Assembly (NCBI GenBank): GCA_030631875.1 | Contig: DAOVKH010000079.1 | Location: 1-7,682 of the forward strand | Direction: 5' to 3' | Length of the DNA stretch: 7,682 nucleotides | From: Deltaproteobacteria bacterium | Lineage (GTDB): Bacteria > Desulfobacterota > GWC2-55-46 > DRQE01 | Shown here: positions 5,765-7,682 of the stretch, one piece after another | How positions within the stretch are numbered: the stretch's first letter is position 1 | How the letters are laid out: each line of letters begins with the position of its first letter | The notes under the pieces: model-generated | Databases searched by the model: none | What the model saw: the letters and a program-made list of their open reading frames with translations, nothing else | Told to the model about the DNA's origin: nothing | Program-made: the position numbers and the translations under genes

Positions 5765-7132
5765 TTACTCCTTTGGCTTACCGCTAAACCATAAAAGTTC
5801 CAGCGCAAGTATCGCTATAAATAGAGCTGCCGGCCAGAGTATAACTCCCGCGCCACCGCCCGAAGATAAGACCATCCACTTTCTGCCCGTCGTAATGTAA
5901 CCATTGCCGTCGTCGATATTAGATCCGTCGAGTAGCGTCAAATTAATTGCCGTAGTGTCGCCTTCGAGATAGCTAAGAGGTGCTTTAATTATAATGCGCC
6001 AAGTACCTTCGCCGTACTCGCCCCAACTCCAAAGAGCATTAGAGTTATCTCTCCTTCCACTGCTCGTCCACTGTAAGCTATCTCCTGACGATATAAATTC
6101 AAGGGCTAAGGCATCGTCCGAGACCTTGCCTCCCGCAATCTTATCGGCCTTCCTATCGCCTTCAATGCTCTTAGTAAAGTCGTCCCATTCGATGAGAATG
6201 GCAAAGTCTTCTTCATTATAGAGAACCCTCGCCGATAGAGTATCGAGCGTTGGCTTAAGCATTGCGTCACTGCCGTCGTCATTGAATAATTTCTCTGGGT
6301 ATAGATAAAGGCCCACTCCTTCGGCTCTATCCCATAGGCTATTATTTACGGCCCTCGGCAGGTTGCCTTTGATCTTTTCGCCTCTAAAGATTTCTTCTCC
6401 GCCGGGTTCTTTTCCTTCATCGGCAAGGGAGGCGACGTAGTTGGCGAGATGCCAAACCTCCTTTTGGGAGAGCTTGTCTTTATTATTCTCGTCGGCATAG
6501 GAGGGCATCTGTGTGGCAGGTATGCCGGTCATCGTGCGCGCGTATATGTCTTGCGCGGAGTTGCCACTCTTCATGGACCACGGCTTGGAAAAATTCCTCG
6601 GCCAAGTGGTTGCGCCCCAGTCGTCCTTAAGCCTCTTTCTCGTATCGCCGCCGCCGCTTATGCCGTGGCACTCCGTACACTGAGCGCGGAATATAACTCT
6701 GCCCTTCTCTATGCTCTCCTCACTCGACTGAATCCGGTTGTCGTAGGATATTACCTTTACCGCCGGTTCTTCGTAAGAGGATAATTCTTTCATGTAATCG
6801 ACCAAGAGGTCTATCTCTTTATCGCTGAGTACGTCTCCCCATGCCCCCATAGATGTATCACTAAGGCCGAACTTTATGGTATTAAAGATATCCCCCTCTG
6901 ACGGAAAGAACTCGTCGTAAGGTGTGGTGGTGAACTTATATATCCCGTCGGTTAAGTCTCTCGGAGGCGGAAGAAGCTTCTCGGCACTTACGCCGTCGCC
7001 GCGGCCTTCCGTACCGTGACACCACGCGCAGAGACGACCGTAGATATCCTTGCCACTATCGGCAGAGAATGCAGTAATAGGAAAGAATAAGGCTATGAAG
7101 ACGACCATGTAGAGCGCGCGCCTAATGAGCAT
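5765..7132 (-). CDS. Diheme cytochrome c fused to ethylbenzene-dehydrogenase-gamma/NarC-like heme-binding domain, membrane-anchored
   Basis: This is a 455-residue exported electron-transfer protein. A signal peptide (about 1-23, ending TAFSA) precedes two cytochrome c domains. Heme 1 is bound at CAWCH (Cys35, Cys38, His39), with Met95 as the likely sixth ligand. Heme 2 is at CTECH (Cys152, Cys155, His156), with Met209 in ATQMPSYADE as the likely ligand. Residues about 260-420 (NNSLWDRAEGVGLYLYP, then ILIEWDD and TTGRKWMVL) resemble the heme b-binding gamma subunit fold of ethylbenzene dehydrogenase, DMSO dehydrogenase and nitrite oxidoreductase or nitrate reductase NarC. A hydrophobic helix (about 428-448) anchors the C-terminus, so the body lies in the periplasm. 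The ATG at 7132 is chosen because AGGAGGTG sits 8 bases upstream and a signal peptide follows at once. It overlaps the preceding cytochrome gene by 11 bases. No molybdenum catalytic subunit is in the window. Confidence 0.85.
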   Translation of the reverse strand: MLIRRALYMVVFIALFFPITAFSADSGKDIYGRLCAWCHGTEGRGDGVSAEKLLPPPRDLTDGIYKFTTTPYDEFFPSEGDIFNTIKFGLSDTSMGAWGDVLSDKEIDLLVDYMKELSSYEEPAVKVISYDNRIQSSEESIEKGRVIFRAQCTECHGISGGGDTRKRLKDDWGATTWPRNFSKPWSMKSGNSAQDIYARTMTGIPATQMPSYADENNKDKLSQKEVWHLANYVASLADEGKEPGGEEIFRGEKIKGNLPRAVNNSLWDRAEGVGLYLYPEKLFNDDGSDAMLKPTLDTLSARVLYNEEDFAILIEWDDFTKSIEGDRKADKIAGGKVSDDALALEFISSGDSLQWTSSGRRDNSNALWSWGEYGEGTWRIIIKAPLSYLEGDTTAINLTLLDGSNIDDGNGYITTGRKWMVLSSGGGAGVILWPAALFIAILALELLWFSGKPKE

Positions 7133-7682
7133 CGTCGACACCTCCTGCCCACGCCCTTGGCACATTACCGGTGTAATCATATATGAACGATACTACTTGC
7201 CACACCTCGTCCTCAGTAAGGATTCCATCCCACGCCGGCATCACGCTCAGCTCCGGTGAAGACTCCGGAGGAAGCCCCTCGCCGCCCTTGGCTATCCGCC
7301 AAAAGACGTATGCCTCCTCGAGCTGGGCTATAGTATCCGAACCGGTAAAGGGTAGGGGCTTTGGAACCATACCTCGTGCAAGATGGCCTTTGCCGTCGAG
7401 CTTCGCACCATGACAAAAGAAGCAACGCTCAAAGTATACTCGTCCGCCCTCGGCCACGGCTTCTTTAAATATAAGCTCGCCCTTACCCTTGAATGGATTC
7501 TTCATCTTACGAAGCTCAGTGGTCTTTCCGTAGGCCGTAATAACAGACGGCGGTGGCGGATGAACAACCCTCCTCGTCGTCGAAGGCTCGCCCAATGAAG
7601 CCACGTGGCTATATGTGGTGTAGGCAAAGACGAGCGGAAGAATAAGCAATAGCAGATACCTTAAGAGGCTCCGCCCGTATAG
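7122..7682 (-). CDS. Membrane-anchored monoheme cytochrome c (5' end cut by window edge)
   Basis: The frame is open to the right edge, 186 codons in all. It begins LYGRSLLRYLLLLILPLVFA, a basic stretch leading into a hydrophobic helix, so the true start probably lies just outside the window. A TTG at 7649 falls inside that helix and is unlikely to be the start. A proline-rich linker (VVHPPPPSV) follows, then one cytochrome c domain with CFFCH (bases 7410-7424) and a probable axial Met in SVMPAWDG. The spacing and the ILTEDEVWQVVSFIYDYTGN end are typical of class I cytochrome c. No signal peptidase site is obvious after the helix, so it may stay anchored with the heme in the periplasm. It overlaps the next gene by 11 bases, so the pair is co-translated and probably passes electrons between partners. 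Its redox partners are probably encoded upstream, outside the window. Confidence 0.85.
   Translation of the reverse strand, partial: LYGRSLLRYLLLLILPLVFAYTTYSHVASLGEPSTTRRVVHPPPPSVITAYGKTTELRKMKNPFKGKGELIFKEAVAEGGRVYFERCFFCHGAKLDGKGHLARGMVPKPLPFTGSDTIAQLEEAYVFWRIAKGGEGLPPESSPELSVMPAWDGILTEDEVWQVVSFIYDYTGNVPRAWAGGVDDAH
7139..7146 (-). promoter_or_regulatory. Shine-Dalgarno sequence setting the start of the diheme cytochrome
   Basis: Read on the minus strand, AGGAGGTG precedes the ATG at 7132-7130, with 8 bases between GGAGG and the ATG. It lies within the end of the upstream cytochrome gene. It decides against an in-frame ATG further upstream at 7180, which would add 16 residues before the signal peptide. 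Confidence 0.8.

Noticed and set aside
5741..5771. An imperfect hairpin (GGAGT with ACTCC, inner AGAC with GTCT) spanning both stop codons, considered as a bidirectional terminator.
   Set aside because: The stem is short and interrupted by an asymmetric bulge, and no T-tract follows on either strand.
7133..7180. An upstream ATG at 7180 for the diheme cytochrome.
   Set aside because: The 16 extra residues precede an otherwise perfect signal peptide, and the strong Shine-Dalgarno site lies downstream of that ATG and points to 7132.

Overview
The window comes from a bacterium with a cell envelope that carries c-type cytochromes. Signals for this are two exported or anchored cytochrome c genes, an exported metal-binding protein and an intramembrane protease. 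Base composition is moderate, and isoleucine is written overwhelmingly as ATA (6 of 7 Ile codons in the smallest gene). Gene content resembles Desulfobacterota, Nitrospirota or Nitrospinota-type anaerobes and microaerophiles, but the sequence alone does not fix the phylum. There are no RNA genes, CRISPR arrays, insertion sequences or long repeats, and no gene-free stretch longer than about 110 bases.

Layout, plus strand (3-5761): six genes run the same way. First is the 3' part of an endonuclease Q-like PHP-domain protein, cut by the left edge. A rhomboid protease with a TPR-like tail follows with an ATGA overlap, then a small exported TRASH/YHS-type metal-binding protein. After a 106-base gap that may hold a promoter come a tandem universal stress protein, a radical SAM/SPASM enzyme 6 bases later, and a 57-residue two-helix membrane protein that starts at a TTG overlapping the enzyme's stop codon.

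Layout, minus strand (5765-7682): two overlapping cytochrome genes read leftward towards the first block, and the two blocks' stop codons lie only 3 bases apart. The upstream one is a membrane-anchored monoheme cytochrome c cut by the right edge. The downstream one is a diheme cytochrome c fused to an ethylbenzene-dehydrogenase-gamma/NarC-like heme-binding domain and a C-terminal membrane anchor.

The most striking point is that the stress protein and the radical SAM enzyme, adjacent and probably co-transcribed, end in the same roughly 47-residue module. It resembles the C-terminal domain (PCP_red) of the B subunit of dark-operative protochlorophyllide reductase. Together with the AhbC/AhbD/NirJ-like look of the radical SAM enzyme and the neighbouring cytochromes, this suggests a tetrapyrrole or heme-linked unit made of an ATP-binding sensor, a radical SAM enzyme and a small membrane protein. 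That link is inference; the shared module itself is directly visible.
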